A program made the position numbers and the translations under genes. A stretch of DNA of 64,000 nucleotides from Bacteroidales bacterium UBA4116 (GTDB lineage: Bacteria > Bacteroidota > Bacteroidia > Bacteroidales > Tannerellaceae): NCBI GenBank assembly GCA_002381645.1, contig DFXE01000007.1:183201-247200 (forward strand), read 5' to 3'. Positions 24,267 through 33,820 of this stretch are shown piece after piece. Each line of letters begins with the position of its first letter. The stretch's first letter is position 1. The notes under the pieces are model-generated. The model worked only from the letters and a program-made list of their open reading frames with translations, was not told where the DNA came from and did not search any database.

Positions 24267-25142
24267 TCATTTTTCCAACTTACCGGGAAAAGGGATAAGT
24301 ACACTGGTAGCCTGCTGATAAGCTAGATATTCCGGTTTATTGACAAGTTGACGCTGTTCCATTAAAGGTATACTTATAAATACGAACAGGCACGTATTGA
24401 CAAGAGCGCCGATAAAGGTGATCCAATGAACAGGCGCTACTGATAAAAGAATAAAATAAACACCCCACCACATCAATATTTCACCTAAATAATTGGGATG
24501 TCGTGAATACCTCCATAATCCCCGGTTACATACTTTTCCCGGACTATTTTTACGGAAACGATGCGCCTGAGAATCGGAAAAATGCTGCAAAAATGCAGCA
24601 GATATACAGACTGCGAAGCTCAGATATGTAAAAAAAGTCGCTTCGGCACGTAATGTCATTAACATAAAAGCCGGTATCATCGCAAGAAATACCACCACCG
24701 TAGGCATCAGGTTAATACCTACGAAATTTACAACCGGCCAAAGTTGTTTCGATTCATTTTTATATTTGTCATACCTCCAGTCCTGTATCGTAAGGTCATC
24801 AAAGGTATAAGCCCAGTTTATAGTTAGACGTACACCCCATATCCATATAGCGGCAAGTAACAAAAGCGTAGGAATATCAAAAGCATTATAGTAAAATGCA
24901 AGAGGAGTCAAAATAGCAAGAGGAGCCACACTCCAGTAAGGGTCGTACATCGAAGAATTTTTAAATAATACCCCAAAAAACCAGACAACCACAGTCGCAA
25001 CAAAATCGGCGATAAACAAACGTATAATATCATTGTAATCCGTCACAAAACGGAATATGAGTAAACCGGCAACAAAAGCCAGTATATACACAAGTGCAAT
25101 AATAATTAAACTCAGAATTCTTGATTTTTTTATGTTTTCCAT
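24267..25142 (-). CDS. DUF1295 membrane protein (steroid 5-alpha-reductase/isoprenylcysteine methyltransferase fold)
   Basis: 291 aa with about seven membrane segments. The C-terminal signature is clear: CNRGLWRYSRHPNYLGEILMWWGVY, which binds the nucleotide or S-adenosylmethionine cofactor in this superfamily, and the earlier SMYDPYWSVAPL and WGVRLTINWAYTFDD segments are typical of DUF1295. Members reduce or methylate lipid-like substrates, and the exact reaction is not established. Monocistronic by context: a 289-bp gap with a cruciform repeat lies upstream, and it converges with the MNT-HEPN gene. Confidence 0.9.
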   Translation of the reverse strand: MENIKKSRILSLIIIALVYILAFVAGLLIFRFVTDYNDIIRLFIADFVATVVVWFFGVLFKNSSMYDPYWSVAPLAILTPLAFYYNAFDIPTLLLLAAIWIWGVRLTINWAYTFDDLTIQDWRYDKYKNESKQLWPVVNFVGINLMPTVVVFLAMIPAFMLMTLRAEATFFTYLSFAVCISAAFLQHFSDSQAHRFRKNSPGKVCNRGLWRYSRHPNYLGEILMWWGVYFILLSVAPVHWITFIGALVNTCLFVFISIPLMEQRQLVNKPEYLAYQQATSVLIPFPGKLEK

Positions 25143-25281
25143 ATGAAGTAGTAGTTATTTCCGCCCTAAAAATAAAATATTATATTTATATAATCTATAA
25201 TTTATCCACACCGAATAAGTTCCATTATTAAATAAACTGTATCTTTAGTGCGAATAAAGTATTAAGTCAACAGCTAAAGCC

Positions 25282-25354
25282 TTATTAGCCTCCAGCCGGC
25301 CATCTTTTGGCCAGCAAATGTAAACCTATTAGCCGTCGGCTGGAGACTTATTAG
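25282..25354. repeat. Cruciform-like inverted repeat in the DUF1295/HU-HIG gap
   Basis: Exact 9-bp arms CTCCAGCCG (25290-25298) and CGGCTGGAG (25337-25345), with an inner GGCC-N7-GGCC (25297-25311) and TTATTAG direct copies at both outer edges (25282-25288 and about 25348-25354). It is GC-rich in an otherwise AT-rich gap between divergent genes. It resembles a short REP- or MITE-like unit, but no second copy was found in the window. Confidence 0.55.
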
Positions 25355-25431
25355 TTTTATAGCAGGAAACGCCAAGTTTATCACGAATAAAAATGCTACT
25401 TATTAATATATAAACCTTAATTTATTTACGT

Positions 25432-26034
25432 ATGTCAGCAAAATATAAATTGGTTCGTAATCCGAACCCGAAGAAAGATGGAGAACTTCTACCCTACCAC
25501 GCACGGATAGTGGCAAACAGGACAACAAGTACCGAAGAACTTATTGAAGATGCCAAAGAAATTTCATCGTTCTCATCGGCAGATATCAAAGGCATGATTC
25601 AGTTGTTGCACGATGTTATCGCTAAAAATCTTTTATTTGGTAATAATGTCGAAGTGGAAGGGATCGGAACCTTCACCGTTGCGCTTAAATGTACTCCGGT
25701 GGTGGACAAAAAGAAAATACGGGCGGAAAATGTATGGTTTCATGATGTAAACTTCCGGTCTTCCAAAAAATTACGGCAAAGGCTTACAGCCATGCGTGTT
25801 TACCGGGCAAAAGAAATAAAGAAAAAAGAATTTACTCCCGAGGAATGCCAAAAGAGGCTTCTCTGTTACATCGACCAACACGGATACATCACCAGTTCTG
25901 TTTATATGTCGCTCAACCATTGCGGCAAAACAAAAGCAAAGACTGACCTGAAAAGGTTTACTTCGGAAAAAGTAATATCCCGCAAAGGCAGGGGTCCTAC
26001 TACCTTTTATATTAAAGCTGTAAGTAAAAACTAA
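25432..26034 (+). CDS. HU-HIG-type DNA-binding protein with winged-helix-like tail
   Basis: 200 aa. Residues 1-125 match the Bacteroidetes HU-HIG (histone-like, HU/IHF-related) domain: KLVRNPNPKKDGELLPYHARIV, LLHDVIAKNLLFGNNVEVEGIGTF and VNFRSSKKLRQRL. The C-terminal ~70 residues (FTPEECQKRLLCYIDQHGYITSS ... RKGRGPTTFYI) look like a small winged helix. Multiple divergent HU-HIG paralogues per genome are normal in Bacteroidales; they coat or bend DNA. Monocistronic, upstream of pdxS but separated by 70 bp with a weak TATCTTCG box (26043-26050). Confidence 0.88.
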   Translation: MSAKYKLVRNPNPKKDGELLPYHARIVANRTTSTEELIEDAKEISSFSSADIKGMIQLLHDVIAKNLLFGNNVEVEGIGTFTVALKCTPVVDKKKIRAENVWFHDVNFRSSKKLRQRLTAMRVYRAKEIKKKEFTPEECQKRLLCYIDQHGYITSSVYMSLNHCGKTKAKTDLKRFTSEKVISRKGRGPTTFYIKAVSKN

Positions 26035-26104
26035 AATTATTGTATCTTCGCGTCCTGGTTTTACACGAATAAATAATGCTTAACTTATAATTTTTTTAAG
26101 TGAA

Positions 26105-26974
26105 ATGGGAAAATATGAATTAAACAAAAATCTGGCGCAAATGCTTAAAGGTGGTGTCATTATGGACGTGACCGATGCTGAACAGGCCGTCATAGCCGAA
26201 AAAGCAGGAGCATGTGCAGTTATGGCATTAGAAAGAGTTCCGTCAGATATTCGTCGCGATGGAGGTGTAGCAAGAATGTCGGACCCACATATGATAAAAG
26301 AAATACAAAAAGCCGTATCAATACCTGTTATGGCAAAAGTAAGAATCGGTCATTTTGTTGAGGCGCAGATACTGGAAGCGATAGGAATCGATTTCATCGA
26401 CGAGAGCGAAGTGCTTACTCCCGCAGACGAAGTATACCATGTAGATAAAAGTAACTTTAAAGTGCCTTTTGTATGCGGAGCCCGCAACTTAGGGGAAGCC
26501 TTGCGCCGTATTGCCGAAGGTGCAGCCATGATCCGCACAAAAGGTGAAGCCGGAACTGGCAACGTGGTTGAAGCAGTCAGACATATGCGACAGATAACAG
26601 ACGATATGAATCGGGTAAAAAACGCAAAAGCTGGTGAATTCGAAAATTTGGCGGAAGAGTTCAATGCTCCGTTAGAACTGATTGAATATGTTAACAAGAA
26701 CAAACGGCTTCCGGTTGTTAATTTTGCCGCTGGAGGAATAGCGACCCCTGCAGATGCCGCACTCATGATGCAGTTGGGCTCAGAAGGGGTATTTGTAGGC
26801 TCCGGAATATTCAAATCCGGCGATCCCGCAAAAAGAGCGAAAGCTATTGTGCAGGCCGTTACATATTACAAGGATCCCCAGAAGCTAGCCGAATTATCGG
26901 AAAATCTTGGCGAACCCATGTCCGGCCTTGAAATCAGGACACTTGAAGATAAATATGCTGAAAGAGGCTGGTAG
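26105..26974 (+). CDS. pdxS: Pyridoxal 5'-phosphate synthase lyase subunit PdxS
   Basis: 289 aa, full family length. The TIM-barrel motifs are intact: GGVIMDVTDAEQAVIAE, VMAKVRIGHFVEAQ with the substrate Lys, IRTKGEAGTGNVVEAVRHMR, and NFAAGGIATPADAALMMQLG. PdxS condenses ribose 5-phosphate, glyceraldehyde 3-phosphate and ammonia to vitamin B6 (PLP) in a dodecamer with PdxT. It is followed by pdxT after 3 bp, the usual operon. Confidence 0.98.
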   Translation: MGKYELNKNLAQMLKGGVIMDVTDAEQAVIAEKAGACAVMALERVPSDIRRDGGVARMSDPHMIKEIQKAVSIPVMAKVRIGHFVEAQILEAIGIDFIDESEVLTPADEVYHVDKSNFKVPFVCGARNLGEALRRIAEGAAMIRTKGEAGTGNVVEAVRHMRQITDDMNRVKNAKAGEFENLAEEFNAPLELIEYVNKNKRLPVVNFAAGGIATPADAALMMQLGSEGVFVGSGIFKSGDPAKRAKAIVQAVTYYKDPQKLAELSENLGEPMSGLEIRTLEDKYAERGW

Positions 26975-26977
26975 TAG

Positions 26978-27547
26978 ATGACCAGAATAGGCATATTAGG
27001 ATTTCAGGGCGCTTATGTTGAGCATAAACAACGTATAGAATCGTTGGGGCAAATGGCTGTCGATGTCCGTTATCCCGCGCAATTAAGCGAAATCGACGGT
27101 ATTATCTTACCCGGCGGCGAAAGCACCACTATCGGGAAACTCCTTGTTGAGACAGGAATGAAACAGCCGTTACAGGATCATATCCTTAGCGGCCTTCCCG
27201 TATGGGGTACATGTGCCGGAATGATACTCCTTGCAAAAAAAATAGCGAACGACAACGTTACTCACCTAGGAGTAATGGACATTATGGTAAAAAGAAATGC
27301 TTACGGTACCCAGATTAACAGTTTTGAAACAGTTGTAAGTATCCCGTTAATAAGCGACCGACCGGTCCCACTCATTTTCATCCGTGCCCCTTATATCATG
27401 CAAACCGGAAAAGAGGTGAAAGTGATATGCAAAGTTGATGGATATATCGTTGCCGCACAACAAGGAAAGATGCTTGTTACATCTTTTCATCCCGAACTGA
27501 CGGACGACCTATCGTTCCATAGTTATTTTATTTCTCTCTGTAAATGA
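26978..27547 (+). CDS. pdxT: Pyridoxal 5'-phosphate synthase glutaminase subunit PdxT
   Basis: 189 aa class-I-like glutamine amidotransferase. The triad is visible: Cys in VWGTCAGMILLAKK and the His-x-Glu pair in SFHPELTDD. GGESTTIG forms the oxyanion region. It supplies ammonia to PdxS through a protein channel. The start is 3 bp after the pdxS stop, so the two subunits are made together. Confidence 0.97.
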   Translation: MTRIGILGFQGAYVEHKQRIESLGQMAVDVRYPAQLSEIDGIILPGGESTTIGKLLVETGMKQPLQDHILSGLPVWGTCAGMILLAKKIANDNVTHLGVMDIMVKRNAYGTQINSFETVVSIPLISDRPVPLIFIRAPYIMQTGKEVKVICKVDGYIVAAQQGKMLVTSFHPELTDDLSFHSYFISLCK

Positions 27548-27598
27548 TAAAGAAAATTTACAAGAAAAGCCAGCATTCTTATTTTTATACTCGGCAAC

Positions 27599-30265
27599 TT
27601 AACTCAAAAGTAAAGTGATTTTATTTTTCAATTCTGCCGCTTTAATAGGTTTCGCAACATAGCCGTCAAAACCGCTGGTATAGACTCTTTGTTCGTCTTC
27701 GGCAAACGCGAAAGCAGTTACAGCGATAATCGGTATTAATTTGTCTACTTTACGGATTTCAGCTGTAGCCTCGTAACCATCCATTACCGGCATTTTTATA
27801 TCCATAAGGATAAGGTCGGGATAGTATTCATGATACAACTCCAACGCTTCTTCTCCATTGCGGGCATACAACAGGTTATATTCTTTAAGCATTGCACTAA
27901 AAAGGATATAGTTGCTTTCGTTATCTTCTGCAATCAGTATAGTTGAGGTTTTACTATATTCGTCCACATAGACGACTTGCCTGTTTGGCTCTTCCTTTTC
28001 CTGAACGCTCACCAAAGAGTCTGGCGGTAAGGTAAACCAGAATGTGGAACCTTTACCATATTCCGAATTAACTCCAATTTCCCCACCCAATTTATGAACA
28101 ATTGTCTGACTAATGGATAAGCCCAAACCTGTCCCCTGAACAAAACTATTCAGCTTTACAAAACGTTCGAAAACGGAATTCAGCTCCTCCTTTCTTATTC
28201 CGGAACCTGTATCAGTAACATAAAAATAGATTGAATCCGTATCGAGGCGATAACCAAATTCTATACTCCCTTCTATTGTAAATTTGACGGCATTATTTAT
28301 AAAATTAGAAATAACCTGTGAAAGCCGGTTCTTATCTGTATTTATGATACATCGCGGCAACCTATCCCTGAATATGACTTCAACTCCTTCTTTCGCTTTT
28401 ATCCGTGATGTTTGTTCGATGTCCGAAAGTAACTGATTTAGATTTACATCCATAAATACAAAATCCAATGTTCCGGCTTCGATCTTTGCTAAATCCAGAA
28501 TATCATTTATTAATTGCAGAAGAAGCTCATTGTTAGTGTTGATGATTCCTACATATTCCGCCCGCTCATCAGGGTCTTCGGTATGTGCCAGCAAATCAGA
28601 GAAGCCAACAATAGCATTCAGCGGCGTACGTATCTCATGACTCATATTTGCCAGGAATGCCGATTTCAAACGGTCGGATTCTTCTGCTTTTTCTTTCGCT
28701 TTTATCAATTCCTGCTCCGTTTGTTTGAGCGAAGTAATATCTTCTTTCTTTACCACAATGCCTAAAAATTCATCATTTTCGTCAACAATGGGATTCGCCA
28801 TTACATGAACAAATTGGCCACCGGTACATTGCTGTACTAATTCCGCTTTTTTTCGCGTTTTCATCGCTTGCACAATGGTACAATCAGTACAATACGGTTT
28901 AATTCTGTCTTTTATAAGGCAGCAGTTTTTAGGGCCGAACTCAGGTATACATTCAAAAGATACTTTATTTCTCCATTTAACCGAATAATCTGGTTTCACA
29001 AAAATGATGGATGCCTGTACATTATCCATGATAATCATATTGTCTTCCTGCAGATCCATCAGCCGGTCTTTCAGTTTGTTGGAACGATAGAAGAAATAAG
29101 TCAACATAATCAGGAATAGTACCAATACTCCTGTTATAACCAACAATATTTCATATCTGTACTGTGAGAAAAGACTGACTTCTTGATTTATAAACTCCGA
29201 TCCTGCAGGGAGCATCTCTTTTGTTATGCCCCACTCATTCAATTTTTTCGTATCAAAAACATACGAATTAGGTAACAGTGTGGCAAGTACATCTTTCATC
29301 TGCATGGTACCGCTCTGTAACGCAATAGTCCGTTCAGCAAGGTCTTTACCAAGCGTCCGGTACTGAGGAACATACCCTCCAATGGCCCAATGCCCAAAAC
29401 CCGTAAAAGAAAGGGTAAATGCCGGAAGCTCCGGATTAGCCGACATCATGGCATAGGTGGCATTTCCTATATAATAGCTTTCATTAACATCTACCCGCCA
29501 AGTTCCTAGCAGAATAACAGTTTGCGGAGGTAGATTCTTGATTTGCTCAATAATTGTGTATATACTATTGATACGGCCGTCTAGAAGCAAGAGATTCAGC
29601 TCGGTGATATCCGACATTTCTTTTTCCACAAGAGATTGTAAAGCAATACCACCATAACTGTTATCAGTTATTAAAGCTATGTTTTTAGTTTTAGGATACA
29701 ACTTTCTAATAAGGTTTATATTTTCCTTTATATTATAATCATATAAATAACCAGATACATTCGGATTAGCATCTAACAAGGTTTTCACATCTATGCTCTC
29801 CGGATCCCATTCTGATAAATTAACGGAAGAGTCCGGTAACAAAACGGCGTTTTTACTTACCATAGCACATAGGACAGGTACTTTATCCCGCTCAGATGGG
29901 TCTATTGATAAATAAGACGACCAACCTTCCTGTCCTAAAATAATTATGATACACGGTTTTTCATCTTGAGTATATTTAGCCAATATACCCTTCATTTTAC
30001 TAATCCATTGTGGTGCTTCGACAAGACTTTTACAGTTCATATTTTCGATTACAACTGTTGAAGTACCGCCAAGGCGTTTGTATACATCCATATATTCAGA
30101 TATATTCAGGGTGGTATTTTTCGTATCGGGATTATAAGAACTGATAATAAGGATGGGGCTTTCCTTATTTGCATAGACAGGGGTTAACACAAACAATAAC
30201 AGAACTATAAAAGCAGACAACGGGTAGTGGAAATTGCCTGCTGTTAACGAAAAAAAACTTCTCAT
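27599..30265 (-). CDS. Hybrid sensor histidine kinase with periplasmic ABC-substrate-binding-like sensor
   Basis: 888 aa. Order: signal/TM at the N-terminus; periplasmic domain (~35-355) resembling ABC sugar-type substrate-binding proteins (LYPKTKNIALITDNSYGG, PPQTVILLGTW); TM2 (~373-395, ILLVITGVLVLFLIMLTYFFY); PAS domain with a Cys cluster (NCCLIKDRIKPYCTDC, ~460-500); HisKA with phospho-acceptor His in FLANMSHEIRTPLNAIVGF (~540); HATPase_c (NAVKF, DTGSGI, GTGLGLSI); and a C-terminal receiver with phospho-acceptor Asp in LILMDIKMPVMDG (~818). Membrane two-component phosphorelay kinase. No cognate DNA-binding regulator gene is next to it. Confidence 0.93.
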   Translation of the reverse strand: MRSFFSLTAGNFHYPLSAFIVLLLFVLTPVYANKESPILIISSYNPDTKNTTLNISEYMDVYKRLGGTSTVVIENMNCKSLVEAPQWISKMKGILAKYTQDEKPCIIIILGQEGWSSYLSIDPSERDKVPVLCAMVSKNAVLLPDSSVNLSEWDPESIDVKTLLDANPNVSGYLYDYNIKENINLIRKLYPKTKNIALITDNSYGGIALQSLVEKEMSDITELNLLLLDGRINSIYTIIEQIKNLPPQTVILLGTWRVDVNESYYIGNATYAMMSANPELPAFTLSFTGFGHWAIGGYVPQYRTLGKDLAERTIALQSGTMQMKDVLATLLPNSYVFDTKKLNEWGITKEMLPAGSEFINQEVSLFSQYRYEILLVITGVLVLFLIMLTYFFYRSNKLKDRLMDLQEDNMIIMDNVQASIIFVKPDYSVKWRNKVSFECIPEFGPKNCCLIKDRIKPYCTDCTIVQAMKTRKKAELVQQCTGGQFVHVMANPIVDENDEFLGIVVKKEDITSLKQTEQELIKAKEKAEESDRLKSAFLANMSHEIRTPLNAIVGFSDLLAHTEDPDERAEYVGIINTNNELLLQLINDILDLAKIEAGTLDFVFMDVNLNQLLSDIEQTSRIKAKEGVEVIFRDRLPRCIINTDKNRLSQVISNFINNAVKFTIEGSIEFGYRLDTDSIYFYVTDTGSGIRKEELNSVFERFVKLNSFVQGTGLGLSISQTIVHKLGGEIGVNSEYGKGSTFWFTLPPDSLVSVQEKEEPNRQVVYVDEYSKTSTILIAEDNESNYILFSAMLKEYNLLYARNGEEALELYHEYYPDLILMDIKMPVMDGYEATAEIRKVDKLIPIIAVTAFAFAEDEQRVYTSGFDGYVAKPIKAAELKNKITLLLS

Positions 30266-30287
30266 TGTCGATTAAATACGTTTGTTG

Positions 30288-30295
30288 CAAAAGTA
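30288..30295 (-). promoter_or_regulatory. Putative -7 box of the hybrid kinase gene
   Basis: Minus strand TACTTTTG (TAnnTTTG), 22 bp upstream of the ATG at 30265. Confidence 0.4.
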
Positions 30296-30361
30296 GATAT
30301 ATTTTATAAGCAAATGCACAAAATATAAAAAAATCCGCCAATTATTTACACAACTGTCTCA

Positions 30362-32638
30362 TTAACGGATCAGAAAAACTTTTTTATAGCGCTTTATTGT
30401 CCCGTTTTTGTGATATAGTTCAGCATAAAAGATAAAAACTCCCGCTCGTAACCTGATGCCGTCTGATGCCTTTCCATCCCATTTCATCTCCCCCGATACA
30501 CCCATTAATTCATGGTTTGCAAGCTGCGCTACCCTGTAACCGCCTACATTATAGACATATGCCCTGCAATTATACCCCGTATTATCAAGCTGATAAGCAA
30601 TATGGTATAATCCGTCGGTCGCATATACAGGAGCCTCTATATAGGTGCTATTCCCATTTTGTCCCTCTGCATATTGTGAATTCTGATACCCGGGGGTTCC
30701 ATATCCGGCTGCAAATGTAGCAGACGTCCAGTTTTCAGAAGCCTGTGTTTCTCCCTCAGGGTCTATCCTCTCTATAGCTACACCTTTCGTTTCTTTGATT
30801 GAGGGGGTATGCCATTTGGAAGAATAGGTTATTTCATCAATTATAGTATCTTCTTCGCCAATACATAACAACAAAGTGGATGACGTATTCGCTAAGACCG
30901 GAAGGTTTACCTCGAAAAGTAAATCGGGAAACGGAACCATATAAAATGACTCTACTCCGAGCTTATTTTTTGTCAATAAAATATATGAATGCGACGGCAT
31001 AGCATATGTAACTCCTGATAAAAAATAAAATTTATTTATTGTTCCGTCGGGTTTTCGTACCCCTATAGCCAATTCTTTTAATGATAAAGTGCGGTCAGAC
31101 CGATTATATAGTTCGATATATTCGCTTCCCCCTGCATACGGATCAGGCAGTAATTCGTTGAAAACAATTTCTCCTGGTCTGACGTCGGATTCACCTTCTT
31201 CCCCCTCACCGGGTGGTTCCGGCCGGATTGTTTCACTATTTATAGAACCAGGGGTACCACCGCTTTTATCAACCGAAAGATACCAGTTGCCGTCTTCCGA
31301 ACGTTCCCATGAAATACCGGCCTTGGCTTTTGGGTAAGCTGTTTCATCTTTTACCTCCCCAAAAGGATCAATTAACGATACCGTTTTCCCATTGTTTGCA
31401 AGAGCTGAAGGAAATTTTGGCAAAGGCATAGTTAATCCACCCTCATTGATATGAATATCTCTGCCTTCACGATAAAGTACAATATATTTTTCAGCCGGCA
31501 ACAGCACATCATTTAACACCACCTCCCTGCTATCATAAATCAATACCCAATCCTTTAATGAAACATCTTCACCGGACATATTAAATAACTCTATATATTC
31601 GGTTTCGGGAAGATCTACCGCACCTTTCGGATCAGCCATAATTTCATTAATACGTATTTCTCCCGATCCTGTTACAGGCGGTGGTGCCAAATCATCCTCC
31701 TCAAAATAAACCTCCATTGATAAATCATCTATCAGCCTTCCTTTCAAATCATATAGTTCATGCCAGGTAATATAATACTCATTTTCTTTTTCTAAGGGTT
31801 GCGGAAGACCGACAACTATGGTTGAGTTGCTTTCACCATATGAAACCCGGGTTGCATTGCCCATCCCATCGATTTCGCATACGGCTCTGGAAATATCAAC
31901 CGGATTATCAAATATAAATTTCAGATGACCGGACTCCGCTAATTCTATATCGACAAGTTTCACATCAGAGATTTCACTTTCCGCTTCAGGTTCTGGGGTT
32001 ATTTTATTTGATATTTTAATATTACGTATATAAAAATCACTTAAACGACTTTTTATATACCGGCATGTCAACCCAAACAGATTGTTAGGCGTAAGAGTAT
32101 TTAGAAGCCCTATACAGGTTCCTTCGGAAGTATAATTCTTTTCATTTTCTTTTTTAGTATAAAGTGTCCACTGTTCATAATCTTCAAGTGTAAGCCGGAT
32201 AGAAGTATACGTGAAAGGTTGGTCCAACAATAAATATTTTCGTCCACTGATACATACTTTGGCTGCTTTATCACCTTCCTGCCTGTAAAGGGATATTTGT
32301 CCGCCATTATTTCCCACTTGTATATATATGGTTATATCCTTATAAGCATATACCATAATGCGGAGATTATTTGAATTTGTGGGTTTAAAATCGAGTTTAA
32401 CATCTATTTCCCAGGTCATATCGGAACTAAAGGTAACCGGTGCGTTTATGTATGCATAACCCGCCATAGCTTCGGGTGAAAAGAATTGTATTTCTTCATC
32501 TGCTCCAAAGGTGAACATATTCACATCACCATTCCAATCCAGGGAAGAGATGCCGGAACGTACCGGGTTATCATTTGCGGCTTGAAGAAATTCACAAATT
32601 GATAGTAAAAGCAAGGTAAACAACAAGATTTGTCTCAT
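30362..32638 (-). CDS. Secreted lamin-tail-domain (LTD) protein
   Basis: 758 aa. Signal peptide (RQILLFTLLLLSICEFLQA), then a ~200-residue beta-rich N-terminal region, a Big-like domain (~220-315), and two lamin-tail domains: GEIRINEIMADPKGAVDLPETEYIE (~326-440) and GEIVFNELLPDPYAGGSEYIELYN (~492-600). The C-terminus (WDGKASDGIRLRAGVFIFYAEL, RYKKVFLIR) resembles FlgD-Ig/sorting-type domains of Bacteroidetes surface proteins. LTD proteins are widespread exported proteins of unclear function, sometimes with nucleases or phosphatases, none of which is fused here. Confidence 0.85.
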   Translation of the reverse strand: MRQILLFTLLLLSICEFLQAANDNPVRSGISSLDWNGDVNMFTFGADEEIQFFSPEAMAGYAYINAPVTFSSDMTWEIDVKLDFKPTNSNNLRIMVYAYKDITIYIQVGNNGGQISLYRQEGDKAAKVCISGRKYLLLDQPFTYTSIRLTLEDYEQWTLYTKKENEKNYTSEGTCIGLLNTLTPNNLFGLTCRYIKSRLSDFYIRNIKISNKITPEPEAESEISDVKLVDIELAESGHLKFIFDNPVDISRAVCEIDGMGNATRVSYGESNSTIVVGLPQPLEKENEYYITWHELYDLKGRLIDDLSMEVYFEEDDLAPPPVTGSGEIRINEIMADPKGAVDLPETEYIELFNMSGEDVSLKDWVLIYDSREVVLNDVLLPAEKYIVLYREGRDIHINEGGLTMPLPKFPSALANNGKTVSLIDPFGEVKDETAYPKAKAGISWERSEDGNWYLSVDKSGGTPGSINSETIRPEPPGEGEEGESDVRPGEIVFNELLPDPYAGGSEYIELYNRSDRTLSLKELAIGVRKPDGTINKFYFLSGVTYAMPSHSYILLTKNKLGVESFYMVPFPDLLFEVNLPVLANTSSTLLLCIGEEDTIIDEITYSSKWHTPSIKETKGVAIERIDPEGETQASENWTSATFAAGYGTPGYQNSQYAEGQNGNSTYIEAPVYATDGLYHIAYQLDNTGYNCRAYVYNVGGYRVAQLANHELMGVSGEMKWDGKASDGIRLRAGVFIFYAELYHKNGTIKRYKKVFLIR

Positions 32639-32665
32639 AGCTAAAGGGTTTTGTTATTATTTTTC

Positions 32666-32698
32666 TATCTTTGCATCCTGTTTAAAGGATAAAACAGG
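32666..32698 (+). promoter_or_regulatory. Putative -7 box and leader hairpin of asd
   Basis: Plus strand TATCTTTG (32666-32673) is followed at once by the perfect 7-bp inverted repeat CCTGTTT/AAACAGG (32677-32698), which would form the 5' end of the asd message. The hairpin may protect the mRNA 5' end or be a binding site. Confidence 0.45.
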
Positions 32699-32717
32699 CA
32701 CTCAAATAGTTGATGTG

Positions 32718-32725
32718 CAAATATA
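32718..32725 (-). promoter_or_regulatory. Putative -7 box of the LTD-protein gene
   Basis: Minus strand TATATTTG, about 79 bp upstream of the LTD gene ATG and overlapping the asd leader on the other strand. Confidence 0.35.
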
Positions 32726-32764
32726 TTATTACTTATTTACAAAACAAATAAATCAGCGCTTAAA

Positions 32765-33772
32765 ATGAAAGTAGCTATTGTTGGCGTAAGTGGAGCCGTA
32801 GGACAGGAATTCCTGCGTGTGCTCGACGAGAGAAATTTCCCGATGGATGAGCTTGTGCTTTTTGGTTCATCCCGCAGTGCCGGACGTGTTTATACCTTCC
32901 GTGGTAAACAGTATACCGTGAAGGAATTAAAACATAACGACGACTTTAAGGGAATCCAGGTTGCTTTTGTTTCAGCCGGCGGTGGTACATCTGTGGAGTT
33001 TGCCGAAACAATTACCAAACACGGAACAGTGATGATAGACAATTCAAGCGCTTTCCGCATGGAAAAAGATGTCCCTTTGGTAGTGCCTGAAGTAAATCCG
33101 GAAGATGCGTTGGACCGTCCGCGGGGTATCATTGCCAATCCAAACTGTACCACGATCCAGATGGTGGTAGCCTTAAAAGCTATTGAAAAGCTTTCGCATA
33201 TAAAACGTGTGCACGTTTCGACCTATCAGGCTGCCAGCGGTGCAGGTGCGACGGCAATGGCAGAACTGGTAAAACAATATGAGCAATTACTGAAAGGAGA
33301 AGAACCTACTGTAGAGAAGTTTGCGTATCAACTGGCATACAACCTCATTCCTCAGGTTGACGTTTTCACCGAAAACGGATATACCAAGGAAGAAATGAAA
33401 ATGTATAATGAAACGCGCAAAATCATGCATTCGGATATCGAAGTAAGCGCAACCTGTGTACGTGTCCCTGTCGTACGGGCACATAGTGAAGCCACCTGGG
33501 TAGAGACTGAAAGACCCATCAGCATCGAAGAAGCCCGTAAAGCATTCGCCGAAGCCGACGGCATTATTTTACAGGACGACCCGGCCAACAAGGATTATCC
33601 GATGCCCTTATTTGTAGCTGATAAAGAACCGGTTTATGTAGGACGTATCCGTAAAGACTTAACCAATCCGAACGGATTAACTTTTTGGACAGTCAGCGAC
33701 CAGATAAAGAAAGGGGCAGCCCTTAATGCGGTACAAATAGCAGAATACCTGATAAAAGTAAAAAATATTTAA
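32765..33772 (+). CDS. asd: Aspartate-semialdehyde dehydrogenase
   Basis: 335 aa, normal length. NADP-binding start KVAIVGVSGAVGQEFLRVL, the SAGGGTS and DNSSAFRM segments, the active-site Cys in IANPNCTTIQM, and the substrate Arg/His region RVPVVRAHSEATWVET are all present. It reduces aspartyl phosphate to aspartate semialdehyde for Lys, Thr, Met and diaminopimelate synthesis. Monocistronic, with its own promoter-like box upstream and an intrinsic terminator at 33793-33820. Confidence 0.98.
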   Translation: MKVAIVGVSGAVGQEFLRVLDERNFPMDELVLFGSSRSAGRVYTFRGKQYTVKELKHNDDFKGIQVAFVSAGGGTSVEFAETITKHGTVMIDNSSAFRMEKDVPLVVPEVNPEDALDRPRGIIANPNCTTIQMVVALKAIEKLSHIKRVHVSTYQAASGAGATAMAELVKQYEQLLKGEEPTVEKFAYQLAYNLIPQVDVFTENGYTKEEMKMYNETRKIMHSDIEVSATCVRVPVVRAHSEATWVETERPISIEEARKAFAEADGIILQDDPANKDYPMPLFVADKEPVYVGRIRKDLTNPNGLTFWTVSDQIKKGAALNAVQIAEYLIKVKNI

Positions 33773-33792
33773 TTCCCGTTTTCATAGATTTA

Positions 33793-33820
33793 AAGGATTG
33801 CTTATAAGCAATCCTTTTTT
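33793..33820. terminator. Intrinsic terminator between asd and thiN (bidirectional)
   Basis: Perfect 9-bp stem AAGGATTGC/GCAATCCTT (33793-33801 with 33808-33816), loop TTATAA, with a T run on the plus side (33815-33820). It terminates asd. The last codons and stop of the convergent thiN gene lie inside it, so it may also stop that transcript. Confidence 0.8.

Noticed and set aside
26350..26814. 154-aa minus-strand ORF opposite pdxS
   Set aside because: Fully inside pdxS, whose homology is certain; no domain evidence.
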